Assembly: GCF_030268965.1 (NCBI RefSeq)
Contig: NZ_BSSE01000016.1
Span: 112,485-176,484 of the forward strand
DNA length: 64,000 nucleotides
Direction: 5' to 3'
Origin: Microtetraspora sp. NBRC 16547
GTDB lineage: Bacteria; Actinomycetota; Actinomycetes; Streptosporangiales; Streptosporangiaceae
Positions 19,564 through 27,737 of this stretch are shown here, one piece after another; position 1 is the first letter of the stretch; every line of letters starts with the position of its first letter. The notes under the pieces are model-generated. The model was given only the letters and a program-made list of their open reading frames with translations, did not search any database and was not told where the DNA came from. Position numbers and translations under genes: made by a program.

Positions 19564-20388
19564 TCAGGAGAGCTGTCGCGTCCATGTGGTGATCTGGAAC
19601 GACGCGGTCACCCGTACCGGATCGGGCAGGGCGCGGACGCGGTCGGCCAGCGTGCCGGGATCGGTGTGCCAGGCGCTCGGACCCATCCCGACCACGGCCT
19701 CGACCGCGGGGTGGGGGAGGGCGAGCGTGATCTCCACATCGTCGCGGCCGGTTCTCGTGAACAGGTCGCCGAGCGCCGCTTCCAGCCGCCGCTCCTTGTC
19801 CTCGTCCACGGACAGCAGGCCCAGGCGCTCCACCAAGGGGCGCAGGTGCCCGGCCGCCGGCGTGACCACCACCAGCGTCCCCTCGGGCCGCAGTACGCGG
19901 GCGAACTCGGCGGGATTGCGCGGCGCGAACACGTTGAGCAGCACGTCCACGCTCGCGTCCCGCACAGGGAGCGGCCGCCACACGTCCGCCACCACGGCGC
20001 CGATCCGCGGGTGCGCCCGCGCGGCTCGCTTGATCGCGTGCCTGGACACGTCGAGCGCGATGCCGGCGGCCCGCTCGGGGAGGGCGTGGGCCAGGTAGTA
20101 GCCGGTTCCCGCGCCCGCGTCCGCCACCACGGCGGCGTCCGCGCAGAGGCGGGCGAGGCGGTCGGCGAGCGGCGCGTAGTGGCCGGCGGCGAGGAAGTCC
20201 GCGCGGGCCGCCACCATCGCCGGGGTGTCGGCCGTGCCCGGGACCGCCGACCCCGTCAGCATGCTGACGTAACCCTGCCGCGCGACGTCGAAGTTGTGCC
20301 CGCGCTCACACCGGACCGTGCCTCCGGCCAGCGTCAGCCGTTCCCGGCACACCGGGCAGATCAGGTGGTCGATCACATCGGCGAGCAT
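19564..20388 (-). CDS. RlmA/TlrB-like 23S rRNA (guanine-N1) methyltransferase
   Basis: 274 residues. The N-terminal zinc ribbon CPVCRERL ... CERGHNFDVARQGYVSML is the hallmark of RlmA I/II enzymes, which methylate G745 or G748 of 23S rRNA; the II type (TlrB, MyrA) gives tylosin or mycinamicin resistance. The Rossmann part follows (VVADAGAGTGYYLAHAL, ALDVSRHAIKRAAR, DVLLNVFAPRNPAEFARVLRPEGTL). Which guanine is modified cannot be told. The start ATG 20388 is preceded by GGGGAGGAAGTCAAGGG, which coincides with an IS605-type end (see that entry). It is followed 128 bp later by the S9 gene on the same strand. Confidence 0.88.
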   Translation of the reverse strand: MLADVIDHLICPVCRERLTLAGGTVRCERGHNFDVARQGYVSMLTGSAVPGTADTPAMVAARADFLAAGHYAPLADRLARLCADAAVVADAGAGTGYYLAHALPERAAGIALDVSRHAIKRAARAHPRIGAVVADVWRPLPVRDASVDVLLNVFAPRNPAEFARVLRPEGTLVVVTPAAGHLRPLVERLGLLSVDEDKERRLEAALGDLFTRTGRDDVEITLALPHPAVEAVVGMGPSAWHTDPGTLADRVRALPDPVRVTASFQITTWTRQLS

Positions 20389-20395
20389 GGGTCCC

Positions 20396-20540
20396 TTGAC
20401 TTCCTCCCCACGGCTGAAGGCGGGGGATTCCAACCCGGGGGCCGGTGGTCGGCGCCGCACGGACCGCCCGACGGCGAGGTCTCCACGCCCTGTCACCGCA
20501 AGCCCGGCGGCGAGTCCGCTTGGTTATCGCGAGCGCCAAA
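20396..20540 (-). mobile_element. Probable IS200/IS605-type remnant: tail of TnpB plus right end
   Basis: Read on the minus strand, 20435-20396 runs GGAATCCCCCGCC-TTCA-GCCGTGGGG-AGGAAGTCAA. This is the pattern I know from the right ends (omega-RNA 3' region) of actinobacterial IS605/IS1341-type elements. Upstream, the frame from about 20539 reads RRRACGDRAWRPRR ... VGIPRLQPW, like TnpB C-termini (TACGDGVRP... GIPRL). No other tnpB part remains. The two hairpin arms no longer pair fully. The end sits 7 bp before the start codon of the methyltransferase gene and supplies its ribosome-binding sequence. Recognition is by memory of such ends, without a search. Confidence 0.5.
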
Positions 20541-20640
20541 ACCCTACCAAGGGGTGGGCCGACCCCACGGCTGACACCGAGGATGCCCGCGCTGGTGGTA
20601 GGCGGGACAATCGGGGCGTTTCCTCCATATTGTGGGCGCC

Positions 20641-21378
20641 ATGCCGCATGAGACGAGAATCGTGTCCGGTGTCGAGGTTGTCCCGCTGTGCGACGCCGTC
20701 GGGCCGATGGGGACGCACATCCGCAAGCCGCTGCCCGAGATGTTCCCCGGCGGGACGTTCGAGGAGGGCGAGGAGTGGATCCTCCACTTCCACTGCTACC
20801 TGCTGCGGACGGCCCGGCACACCGTCCTGGTGGACACCGGGATCGGCGGGACCGAGTCGCCCGCGGCGAGCTGGGCGCCCGTGCCGGGGCGGCTGCCCGA
20901 GGAACTGTCCGCCGTCGGCGTCGCCCCCGAGGATGTGGACCTGGTCGTCCTCACCCATCTGCACGGCGACCACGCGAGCGGCTGCGTCGGCGGTGGCGGC
21001 CCGGCCTTCCCCAACGCGCGCCATGCCGTACAACGGGCTGACCTGGACTGGGTGCGCGGGCCGATGCTCGACCAGGTCGTCGCCCAGCTCCGCGACTCGC
21101 TCCAGATCCTCGACGGGACGACGGAGCTGCTCCCCGGGATCACCGCCGTCCACACGCCCGGCCACACCCCGGGGCACCAGACGGTCGAGGTGGGCGATCT
21201 CGCGCTGAGCGGCGACGCGGTGCTCCACCCGATGCAGCTCCGCGACCCCGCGATCACGTACGTCTACGACGAGGACCCGGAGCTGGCGGTGCGGAGCCGG
21301 ACGGCCCTTCTTGGGCGGGTCTCCGTCCTCGCCACCGGCCATTTTCCCGAGCCCTTCACGCCAACGTCCGCGCGCTGA
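20641..21378 (+). CDS. Metallo-beta-lactamase-fold hydrolase
   Basis: 245 residues with the dinuclear-zinc motif THLHGDHASG (near residue 103) and the later HTPGHTPGHQ and LSGDAVLHP, the third and fourth metal-ligand sites. An N-terminal insert PEMFPGGTFEEGEEWILHFHCYLLR precedes VLVDTGIGG. No signal peptide. The family covers thiolesterases, lactonases and others; the substrate is not predictable here. The start is ATG 20641 (GTG at 20632 possible). It diverges from the methyltransferase gene across 252 bp that contain the IS605-like remnant. Confidence 0.88.
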   Translation: MPHETRIVSGVEVVPLCDAVGPMGTHIRKPLPEMFPGGTFEEGEEWILHFHCYLLRTARHTVLVDTGIGGTESPAASWAPVPGRLPEELSAVGVAPEDVDLVVLTHLHGDHASGCVGGGGPAFPNARHAVQRADLDWVRGPMLDQVVAQLRDSLQILDGTTELLPGITAVHTPGHTPGHQTVEVGDLALSGDAVLHPMQLRDPAITYVYDEDPELAVRSRTALLGRVSVLATGHFPEPFTPTSAR

Positions 21379-21478
21379 CTTCTCGCGCTCGGGAGAAATC
21401 CCCGCAAATCGCGATTTTTCTGGACAAGAGGTGATGTGGATTGCCGGTGGCAGCGGCGATCCGATAATCGTTACGCTT

Positions 21479-22363
21479 ATGCGAATCATGACGGCTCTGT
21501 CCGCGTTGGCCCTCCCCCTCCTTGCGATCCCGGCGCCGGCTCAGGCGGCGGCCAAGCAGGTCGGCGGGGCGACCTTCGTGGGGTACGGGGGATCCGCCGC
21601 CACGGTCTACACGTACCTGCCGGGCCGGGGATTCACCACCACGACCCAGGTCCGCGGCGCGTTCCAGTTCTCCGCCGCGCCCGACGGCAAGAAGGTCGCC
21701 TGGATCGACGACAGCGGACGCCTGCACGTGACCCAGGGGGCGCAGGACACCGTGATCGCCAAGGGTGCGGTCGCCGGCGCTCCGTGCGCCACTCCGGTGT
21801 GGTCGGCCGACTCCTCCCGCATCGCGTACGCGATGACCGCCTCGGAGTCCATGGCCCCCATCGCGATCGTCGGCGCCGACGGCAAGAACCGCCGCAAGAT
21901 CGGCAAGACGTACGGCGTGTGCCACCTCGCCTGGTCCGCGGGCGGCCGCTACCTGGCCGGTTACGCAGGGACCACCGACGGCGTCTTCCTCCTCGACACC
22001 ACCGACGGGAAGTCCCGGCGGGCGGCGGGGATCAAGCTCGCGAACCACGTCCAGAGCCTGTCGCCCGACGGCCGCCGGGTGATCGTCAACAAGATCGGCG
22101 CGAACGCCCCCGGCGGCGACGGGACGTGGCCGCTCGCCTTCCGCCCCACGCTGGTGGACACCGTGACCGGCGCGACCATCAAGCTGCCGGTCAAGGGGAG
22201 CATCATCGGCGCCCTCTACCTCACGGACGGCCGGCTCGCGGTCCGCGTCAAGGGCGCCAAGAACAACACCATCGCGGTGCTCGACGGCAACCTGAAGGAG
22301 ATCCAGCGGATCGCCGAGCCCGCGGAGTCCCGCAAGCTCGGCCTCCTCGGCCTGATCCCGTAG
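21479..22363 (+). CDS. Secreted beta-propeller-like (TolB/WD-type) protein
   Basis: 294 residues with a Sec signal peptide (TALSALALPLLAIPAPAQA, cleavage likely after AQA). The mature part has repeating blades: APDGKKVAWIDDSGRLHV, VWSADSSRIAYAM, AWSAGGRYLAGYAG, SLSPDGRRVIVNK, the pattern of PD40/TolB-like propellers. Two cysteines (APCATPVW, YGVCHLAW) could form a disulfide. No catalytic domain is seen, so a binding role is likely. The start could be ATG 21479 or 21488. It is convergent with the MMPL gene, 40 bp apart. Confidence 0.8.
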   Translation: MRIMTALSALALPLLAIPAPAQAAAKQVGGATFVGYGGSAATVYTYLPGRGFTTTTQVRGAFQFSAAPDGKKVAWIDDSGRLHVTQGAQDTVIAKGAVAGAPCATPVWSADSSRIAYAMTASESMAPIAIVGADGKNRRKIGKTYGVCHLAWSAGGRYLAGYAGTTDGVFLLDTTDGKSRRAAGIKLANHVQSLSPDGRRVIVNKIGANAPGGDGTWPLAFRPTLVDTVTGATIKLPVKGSIIGALYLTDGRLAVRVKGAKNNTIAVLDGNLKEIQRIAEPAESRKLGLLGLIP

Positions 22364-22403
22364 TGCACTGTCCGCTCACCGGGATCGAGGGAGCGGAGCG
22401 GTG

Positions 22404-24659
22404 TCAGCCGACCGGGACGGCGACGCGGTCCCGGTCGGGCGCCGACCGGTCCTCGTCCTCGCCGTGGGAGAGCCGGGGGAGCCACTGGAGCCAGCGAGGC
22501 AGGTACCAGTTCCAGTCGCCGAGCAGTTTCATGGTCGCGGGCAGCAGCACCGCCCGCACGATCGTGGCGTCGATCAGAACCGCCGCCGCCAGGCCGACCC
22601 CCAACTGCATGAAGGTCAGCAGCGACAGCGTGGCGAACGTCGCGAACACCGCCACCATGATGAGCGCCGCGCTCGTCACCACGGCGGCCGTGCTCTTGAT
22701 GCCGTGCGCGACCGCGTCATCCGTGCGCATGCCCTTGTCGTACGCCTCGCGGACCCGGCTCAGGATGAACACGTGGTAGTCCATCGAGAGGCCGAAGAGG
22801 ATCACGAACAGGAACATCGGCAGCCAGTCGGTGATCGTTCCCGTGGAGCGGAAGCCCAGCAGGCTCTCGCCGTATCCCTTCTGGAAGACCAGTACGAGCA
22901 CGCCGTACGCCGCCGCGACGGACAGCAGGTTGAGCACGATGGCCTTGATCGCGACCACAAGCGAGCGGAACGAGGCCAGCAGCAGGACGAACGCGAACAG
23001 CAACACGAAACCGAACACGAGCGGCAGGCTCCGGGTGAGCTGGTCGTTGAAGTCCATCGACCCCGCGGTGTGGCCGGTGACGTGCGCGCCGGGGATGGTG
23101 GCGGGGATGACCTTCTCGCGCAGCGTGTGGACGGCGTGCTGGGACACGGCGCCGGTGCCGGTTCCCTTGATGCCGATGGCGATCCGGGCCACCGTCTTGT
23201 CCGGATTTATCGAGACGATGAATGGTTCGTTCGCTTCGCCGGTGGCGAATGCCCGCTCCTTGAACCGTGCGATCGCCGAGGTGACCTCGGAGGTCGTCAC
23301 GTCGGCCGCCTTGAACACGACCACGGCCGGCTCGTTGCCGCCGGGGAACGCCTTGTCGATCCGCTTGAAGGTCTCCGCGATCGCGTAGTCGCCCTGGAGG
23401 TCGTCGATGCCCTGCGGGCCGGTCTTCAGGCCGATCGCGGGGACGGCCAGCGCCACGAGGAGGCCGCCGGCCAGAAGGGCGGAGATCGCCGGGTGGCGCA
23501 GGACCGGGCCGAGGACCGCGCCCCAGAAGCGGCTCTCACCGCCGCGCACGCCGAGGACGCGCCGCCAGGTGACCCGACCGCGAGTGACGGCGCGGACCGT
23601 GCCGTGGATGACGCGTGCGTCGATCTTGTCGCCGATCAGGGAGAGCAGCGCGGGGAGCACGGTCAGCGAGCCGACCACGGCGGTCAGAACCACAAGGATC
23701 GTGCCCTCGGCGAAGCCCATGAAGAGGCCGTTGCCGGTCAGGAACATCCCCGCCATCGCCACGATCACGGTGACGCCGGAGACCAGTACGGCCCGGCCCG
23801 ACGTGGCCGCCGCGATCTCCATGGCCCGCAGCTTGTCCCGGCCCTTCGCCCGCTCCTCCCGCTCGCGCATGATGTAGAAGAGCGAGTAGTCCACGCCGAC
23901 CGCGAGGCCGATCAGCAGCATCACGTTGGTCGTCATGCCGTCCACGTGCAGGACGTGGCTGGTGAAGGCCAGCAGGCCGGTTGCCGAGAAGATCGCCGTC
24001 ATGGCCAGCGCGACCGGGACCACTGCGGCCAGCAGCGCGCCGAACGCGGCGAGCAGGATGCCGAGGGTGATCGGCAGCGAGAGCTGCTCGGCGCGGACGA
24101 AGTCCTTGTCGATCGCCTCGCCGATCAGCTTGTCGGAGCTCGCCCCGCCCGCCTGCTCGATCCGCAGGCCGGGATGGGCGGCGGCGACCCCTGCCACCGC
24201 GTCGAGCACCGGCTGGACCCGGTCCCCGGCGGTGCGGCCCTCGCCCTTCATGTCGAACTGGATCAGTGCCGTCTTCCCGTCCTCGGTGACCGGCGACGGC
24301 TCCTTGTCGTACGGCGTGCGCACGTGCTCGACCTGGCCGGTGGCCTCGACGGCCTTCTTCACGTCGACGACGGCATCGCGGAACCGCTGGTCCTTGATGG
24401 TCAGCGTGCCGCTCTGCAGGAGGACGACCTCGCTCGCCACATCCGTGAACCCGGCCCCGTCGAGGATCCGCCCGGCCTCGCGGGAATCGCCGTTCGCGTT
24501 CTCGTAAGGCTTCATCTTGGCGACGCCCACGGCGTTGCCGACGAAGACCGAGACGATGACGAACGAGGTCCAGATCAGCAGCGCCCACCATCTGTGGCGG
24601 GCGCTCCAGCCTCCGATGGAGGCGGCGAGGTTTCTACGGCGATGCGTCGGCGCTTTCAC
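22404..24659 (-). CDS. MMPL/RND family transporter
   Basis: 751 residues with the two-fold MMPL architecture: TM1 near residue 27-47 (WALLIWTSFVIVSVFVGN), a large extracytoplasmic loop, five helices ending near 350, then the repeat (TM7 near 375, loop, five helices). The conserved GLAVGVDYSLFYIMREREE and its second-half counterpart LFGLSMDYHVFILSRVREAYDKG carry the Asp-Tyr pairs of the proton relay. MMPL proteins export lipids, polyketides or siderophores in actinomycetes. GTG 24659 is used as start; the frame is open to 24710. No regulator lies beside it. Convergent with the secreted propeller gene. Confidence 0.92.
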   Translation of the reverse strand: MKAPTHRRRNLAASIGGWSARHRWWALLIWTSFVIVSVFVGNAVGVAKMKPYENANGDSREAGRILDGAGFTDVASEVVLLQSGTLTIKDQRFRDAVVDVKKAVEATGQVEHVRTPYDKEPSPVTEDGKTALIQFDMKGEGRTAGDRVQPVLDAVAGVAAAHPGLRIEQAGGASSDKLIGEAIDKDFVRAEQLSLPITLGILLAAFGALLAAVVPVALAMTAIFSATGLLAFTSHVLHVDGMTTNVMLLIGLAVGVDYSLFYIMREREERAKGRDKLRAMEIAAATSGRAVLVSGVTVIVAMAGMFLTGNGLFMGFAEGTILVVLTAVVGSLTVLPALLSLIGDKIDARVIHGTVRAVTRGRVTWRRVLGVRGGESRFWGAVLGPVLRHPAISALLAGGLLVALAVPAIGLKTGPQGIDDLQGDYAIAETFKRIDKAFPGGNEPAVVVFKAADVTTSEVTSAIARFKERAFATGEANEPFIVSINPDKTVARIAIGIKGTGTGAVSQHAVHTLREKVIPATIPGAHVTGHTAGSMDFNDQLTRSLPLVFGFVLLFAFVLLLASFRSLVVAIKAIVLNLLSVAAAYGVLVLVFQKGYGESLLGFRSTGTITDWLPMFLFVILFGLSMDYHVFILSRVREAYDKGMRTDDAVAHGIKSTAAVVTSAALIMVAVFATFATLSLLTFMQLGVGLAAAVLIDATIVRAVLLPATMKLLGDWNWYLPRWLQWLPRLSHGEDEDRSAPDRDRVAVPVG

Positions 24660-24840
24660 ACCTCGAAGGTAGGTATCGATCAGGTCGGGAACCTCCGGCC
24701 GGAAGACCAATCGGCGCTACTGCTCCCGGCGGAACAGACGCCGTTCCGCTCCTGCTCAAGACCTACTGGACATCCCCGGGAGCCGGGTAGGGGACGCCCC
24801 GCCCCGGTCCGGGGTTCCGCCGCGAATCCGCAGCTCAGGA

Positions 24841-25374
24841 GTGGTCCACCAACCCCGAGAGGCGGACGACCTAAGCTCGTTCCATGCGTATCTCCTGCCG
24901 CGTGGCCCGCTCGTGATCCCGGCCGACGTGTTCTACGCCGGGCTGCACAAGGTGGTCCCGGCCGCCGCCGGGTTCATCACCGACCCCGCCGGCCGGGTGC
25001 TGCTGGTCAAGCCGAACTACCGCGATCACTGGGGCTGGCCGGGCGGGCACGTCGACGAGGGCGAGTCCCCGGAGGCGGCCTGCGGCAGGGAGCTGCGCGA
25101 GGAGCTGGGCCTGACGCTGCCGGTCGGGCCGCTGCTCGTCGTGAACTGGGTGGATCCGCTGGACGACCGCCCGTTTCCGCTGGTGCACTTCCTGTTCGAC
25201 TGCGGCACGCTGGCCGACGGCGATGGGATCGTCCTCCAGAAAGAGGAGCTCGACGGCTTCGGGTTCTTCACCGCCGAGGAGGCCGACGCCCTGATGCCGT
25301 CCTATCTCTCCGCCCGGGTTCGGGCCGCGCAGACCGCCCGTACGGCCGGCACCGTCGTCTACCTGGCACCCTGA
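24841..25374 (+). CDS. NUDIX hydrolase
   Basis: 177 residues. The Nudix box is complete: GHVDEGESPEAACGRELREE followed by LGL, matching GX5EX7REUXEEXGU. It is preceded by AAGFITDPAGRVLLVKPNYRDHWGWPGG. It hydrolyses a nucleoside diphosphate linked to some other group; the specificity is unknown. The start is uncertain: GTG 24841 has CAGGA right against it, GTG 24913 would give 153 residues and still the whole domain. Stand-alone gene upstream of a small coiled-coil gene. Confidence 0.88.
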   Translation: MVHQPREADDLSSFHAYLLPRGPLVIPADVFYAGLHKVVPAAAGFITDPAGRVLLVKPNYRDHWGWPGGHVDEGESPEAACGRELREELGLTLPVGPLLVVNWVDPLDDRPFPLVHFLFDCGTLADGDGIVLQKEELDGFGFFTAEEADALMPSYLSARVRAAQTARTAGTVVYLAP

Positions 25375-25441
25375 GTCCGATTAGTCCGGTGTGTCGGTGG
25401 AATGTCGTTGGAGAATGGTTGACAACGACGGGCGGGAATCG

Positions 25442-25669
25442 ATGAGCGCACCGGAGTACAGAGAGCAACTGGAGCGGGTGGACGCGGATCTGGCGCGGCT
25501 GCGCCAGGAAGTGCGGGACATGCGCAGGGAGATCGGCGAGCGCGGGGCCGGCCCCACGGACGCCGCCGAGATGTCGTCGTTGATCACGAACGCCGAGCAG
25601 CAGGAGGCGTTGATCGAGGACCTCGAACTCAGGCGCCAGCAACTGCTCCGGCGCCTCGAAGAGGCGTGA
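25442..25669 (+). CDS. Small coiled-coil protein of unknown function
   Basis: 75 residues, almost wholly heptad-like helix: EYREQLERVDADLARLRQEV, MRREIGERG, a short break GAGPTDAAE, then SLITNAEQQEALIEDLELRR. It is highly charged, with no Cys, membrane segment or known motif. ATG 25442 follows GGCGGGAA. It sits 67 bp behind the NUDIX gene and could be read with it. I do not recognise a family; small proteins of this look are common in actinomycetes. Confidence 0.65.
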   Translation: MSAPEYREQLERVDADLARLRQEVRDMRREIGERGAGPTDAAEMSSLITNAEQQEALIEDLELRRQQLLRRLEEA

Positions 25670-25753
25670 TCACGTCGATCGCAGACAGTATCGCCGGCGA
25701 TTCCATCCCTCGACGTATCGCTCCCACCTTCGAATTCATCGGGTTGGATGCGC
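25669..25753. repeat. Degenerate copy (A) of the ATPase promoter/start region
   Basis: Aligns over about 85 bases with 26154-26237. Shared landmarks in order: GTGAnnnCnTCGATCG, AGAnAnTATCGCnnGCGAT, CCATCCCT/CTATTCCTTGCG, then TTCATCGGG and GGATGCGCGG/GGGACGCGG. It keeps a perfect 12-bp palindrome ATCGCCGGCGAT (25690-25701). It overlaps the last codons of the truncated hydrolase. Confidence 0.55.
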
Positions 25754-26125
25754 GGCGTGCCGGGTCAGGAACGCCTCGATGGCGGTCACGAACCCCTCGG
25801 CGTCGTCGAGCCACGGGAAGTGTCCGCCGCCCGGCTGCACGACGAGTTCGGCGTTCGGGAACAACGCGGCGTACTCGGCGATCACCTGCGGGGCGGCGCC
25901 CAGGTCCACCTCGCCGGCGAGCACCAGCACCGGCGCCGGGAACCCGGCCAGCGCCGAGCGGGTGGCGTCCGGGTCGAACGCGCCCTCGGCGGCGAAGGCC
26001 GCCGCGGCCTCCCCGTTCCGCTGCTCGTCCTCGAGAGCCTGATGGGCCTGCGCCACCGAGTCCCACCGGCCGTAGAAGAAGGGGGTGATGGCCTCCCAGT
26101 CCTCGTCCGCGGCATCGCCCGCCAT
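25736..26125 (-). pseudogene. Alpha/beta hydrolase, C-terminal remnant
   Basis: 129 residues matching only the cap and C-terminal third of an alpha/beta hydrolase: APVLVLAGEVDLGAAP (acid strand), LFPNAELVVQPGGGHFPWLDD (catalytic His) and a last helix EGFVTAIEAFL. The nucleophile elbow, oxyanion loop and first ~140 residues are missing. The frame stays open only 17 more codons upstream (KHSRAASAALEAV before the ATG) and then meets a TAG at about 26177, inside the repeat next to the ATPase start. So the 5' part was lost when that segment arrived. The family normally runs near 270 residues. It cannot be catalytic. Confidence 0.7.
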
Positions 26126-26153
26126 GACCGCTTCGAGGGCGGCGGACGCCGCG

Positions 26154-26237
26154 CGTGAATGCTTCGATCGAAGATACTATCGCTAGCGATACTATTCCTT
26201 GCGATACTAACTGCATGGCCGACTTCATCGGGCGGGA
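26154..26237. repeat. Copy (B) of the duplicated start region
   Basis: Partner of 25669-25753. It contains the perfect 14-bp palindrome TATCGCTAGCGATA (26178-26191) and the first codons of the ATPase. The two copies flank the hydrolase remnant as direct repeats about 485 bp apart. Confidence 0.55.
26173..26214 (+). promoter_or_regulatory. Phased GATACTA repeats and probable leaderless promoter of the ATPase
   Basis: GATACTA occurs three times exactly 15 bp apart (26173, 26188, 26203), the first two overlapping the palindrome TATCGCTAGCGATA. The last GATACT ends 6 bp before the ATG at 26215, the spacing expected for a -10 element of a leaderless transcript; there is no ribosome binding site before this ATG. 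The repeats may be operator half-sites. Confidence 0.5.
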
Positions 26238-27624
26238 CGCGGAACTCGCCAGCCTCCAGGGTCTGCTCGACCGGATGAAATCCGGCATGGGCCACGCGAA
26301 TCCGGGCCAGTGCGTGCTGATGCGAGGCCGGAGACGGATCGGCAAGTCGGCGCTCGCCGAGGAGTTCGTCCGCCGCAGCGGCCTGCCGCACGTGTACTTC
26401 ACGGCGGCCCGGGGGAGCGCGGAACAGGAGCTGGAACAGCTGCTCGCGGACGTCGCCGCCTCGTCACTGCCCCGTCGCGACCTGTTCGCCGACGCCGCCC
26501 CGGCGAACTGGAACAGCGCGCTCCAACTCCTCGCGGACGCGGTCCCCGACGACGCTCCCTCGATCCTGGTGATCGACGAGGTCCCGTACCTCATGGAGCG
26601 GGTCGACGCCTTCGAGGGGCTGCTGCAACGCGCGTGGGACCGCTACCTCAGCCGCAAGCCCGTGCTGCTGATCCTCATCGGCTCGGATCTGGCCATGATG
26701 GAGGCGCTCAACAGTTATGAGCGGCCGTTCCACCAGCGCGGGACCGAGATGGTGGTGAAGCCGCTCAATCCGGCGGACATCCAGGACATGCTGGGCCTGG
26801 ACGCGGCCGCCGCCCTGGACGCCGCCCTCGTCACCGGAGGACTGCCGCTGGTGTGCGCCGAGTGGAGACGCGGGGCGACGCTCTGGGAATTCCTCCATGG
26901 CGCGCTGACCAATCCTGTTTCGGCCCTGATCGTCTCCGCGGAGAGGTCGTTGGCGGCCGAGTTCCCTGGCCAGGCGATGGCGCGGGAGGTGCTGGGCGCA
27001 CTCGGGAGCGGGGAGCGGACGTTCAGCAACATCGCCAGGGTGGCCGGCGGCATCGCGCACTCCACGCTCAGCAGGGCCGCCGACCTGTTGACAGCCAAGG
27101 GGATGGTCACGTCGGAGCTGCCGCTCTCGACCCGCCCCTCCAAGGAAAGCCGCTATCGCATCACCGACCCCTACCTCCGCTTCTGGCTCTGCTTCGTCGG
27201 CCCGCACATCCCCGAGATCGAACGCCGAAGGGGCGATCTCACGCTGCGGCGGATCGCCGCGGGCTGGAGCAGCTGGCGCGGGCGGGCGATCGAGCCCCTC
27301 GCACGCGAGGCACTGGCCCGGCTGCTGCCCGATGACCGCCTTCCGGCGGCTGAGGCGATCGGCGGCTACTGGACGCGCAGCAACGACGTGGAGATCGACA
27401 TCGTCGGAGCCGATCGCGCGCCCATCGCCAGGGAGCTGCGCTTCGTCGGGTCCATCAAGTGGCTGGAAAGCCCCTTCGACGACCACGACCTCCATCGGCT
27501 GATCCGGCACCGCGCCGCGCTGACGGACCGGGCGCTCCCGCTGGTCGCGGTCTCCAGGAGCGGGGTCGCCTGTTCCGGCGTGGCGGGGTACGGGCCGGAG
27601 GAGCTGGTCGGCGCCTGGCGGTGA
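26215..27624 (+). CDS. Archaeal-type STAND ATPase with DUF234 C-domain
   Basis: 469 residues. N-terminal FIGRDAELASLQGLLD is the usual opening of PF01637-type ATPases; Walker A is RGRRRIGKSAL (~residues 37-47), Walker B SILVIDEVPYL (~119-129), and an arginine-sensor-like stretch follows VLLILIGSD. A winged-helix segment is near 265-300 (FSNIARVAGGIAHSTLSRAADLL). The C-terminal YRITDPYLRFWLCFVGP begins the DUF234 region, whose nuclease-like core here reads DVEIDIVGADRA. The role of such proteins is unknown; patchy distribution suggests mobility. ATG 26215 is chosen for lack of leader; GTG 26155 would add 20 residues made of D-T-I-like repeats. Confidence 0.85.
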   Translation: MADFIGRDAELASLQGLLDRMKSGMGHANPGQCVLMRGRRRIGKSALAEEFVRRSGLPHVYFTAARGSAEQELEQLLADVAASSLPRRDLFADAAPANWNSALQLLADAVPDDAPSILVIDEVPYLMERVDAFEGLLQRAWDRYLSRKPVLLILIGSDLAMMEALNSYERPFHQRGTEMVVKPLNPADIQDMLGLDAAAALDAALVTGGLPLVCAEWRRGATLWEFLHGALTNPVSALIVSAERSLAAEFPGQAMAREVLGALGSGERTFSNIARVAGGIAHSTLSRAADLLTAKGMVTSELPLSTRPSKESRYRITDPYLRFWLCFVGPHIPEIERRRGDLTLRRIAAGWSSWRGRAIEPLAREALARLLPDDRLPAAEAIGGYWTRSNDVEIDIVGADRAPIARELRFVGSIKWLESPFDDHDLHRLIRHRAALTDRALPLVAVSRSGVACSGVAGYGPEELVGAWR

Positions 27625-27737
27625 GATCGCCCCCGACGTTCCCGGTGAGCTCGGCCAGGCGGCCTTCCTCGGCTGAGCACCGCGGCGTCTCTTCGCGCCG
27701 AGGGCCGGGCGTTCTCCGCGCCGGTCCTCTCGGGTCG

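Noticed and set aside
19436..19981. N-terminal extension of the S9 protein
   Set aside because: Arg/Ala-rich chance sequence that would overlap the methyltransferase gene; homology begins after 19435.
22401..25445. Long plus-strand frame opposite the MMPL gene
   Set aside because: Composition is His/Arg/Gln/Asp-rich nonsense without motifs, and it runs across two unrelated genes.
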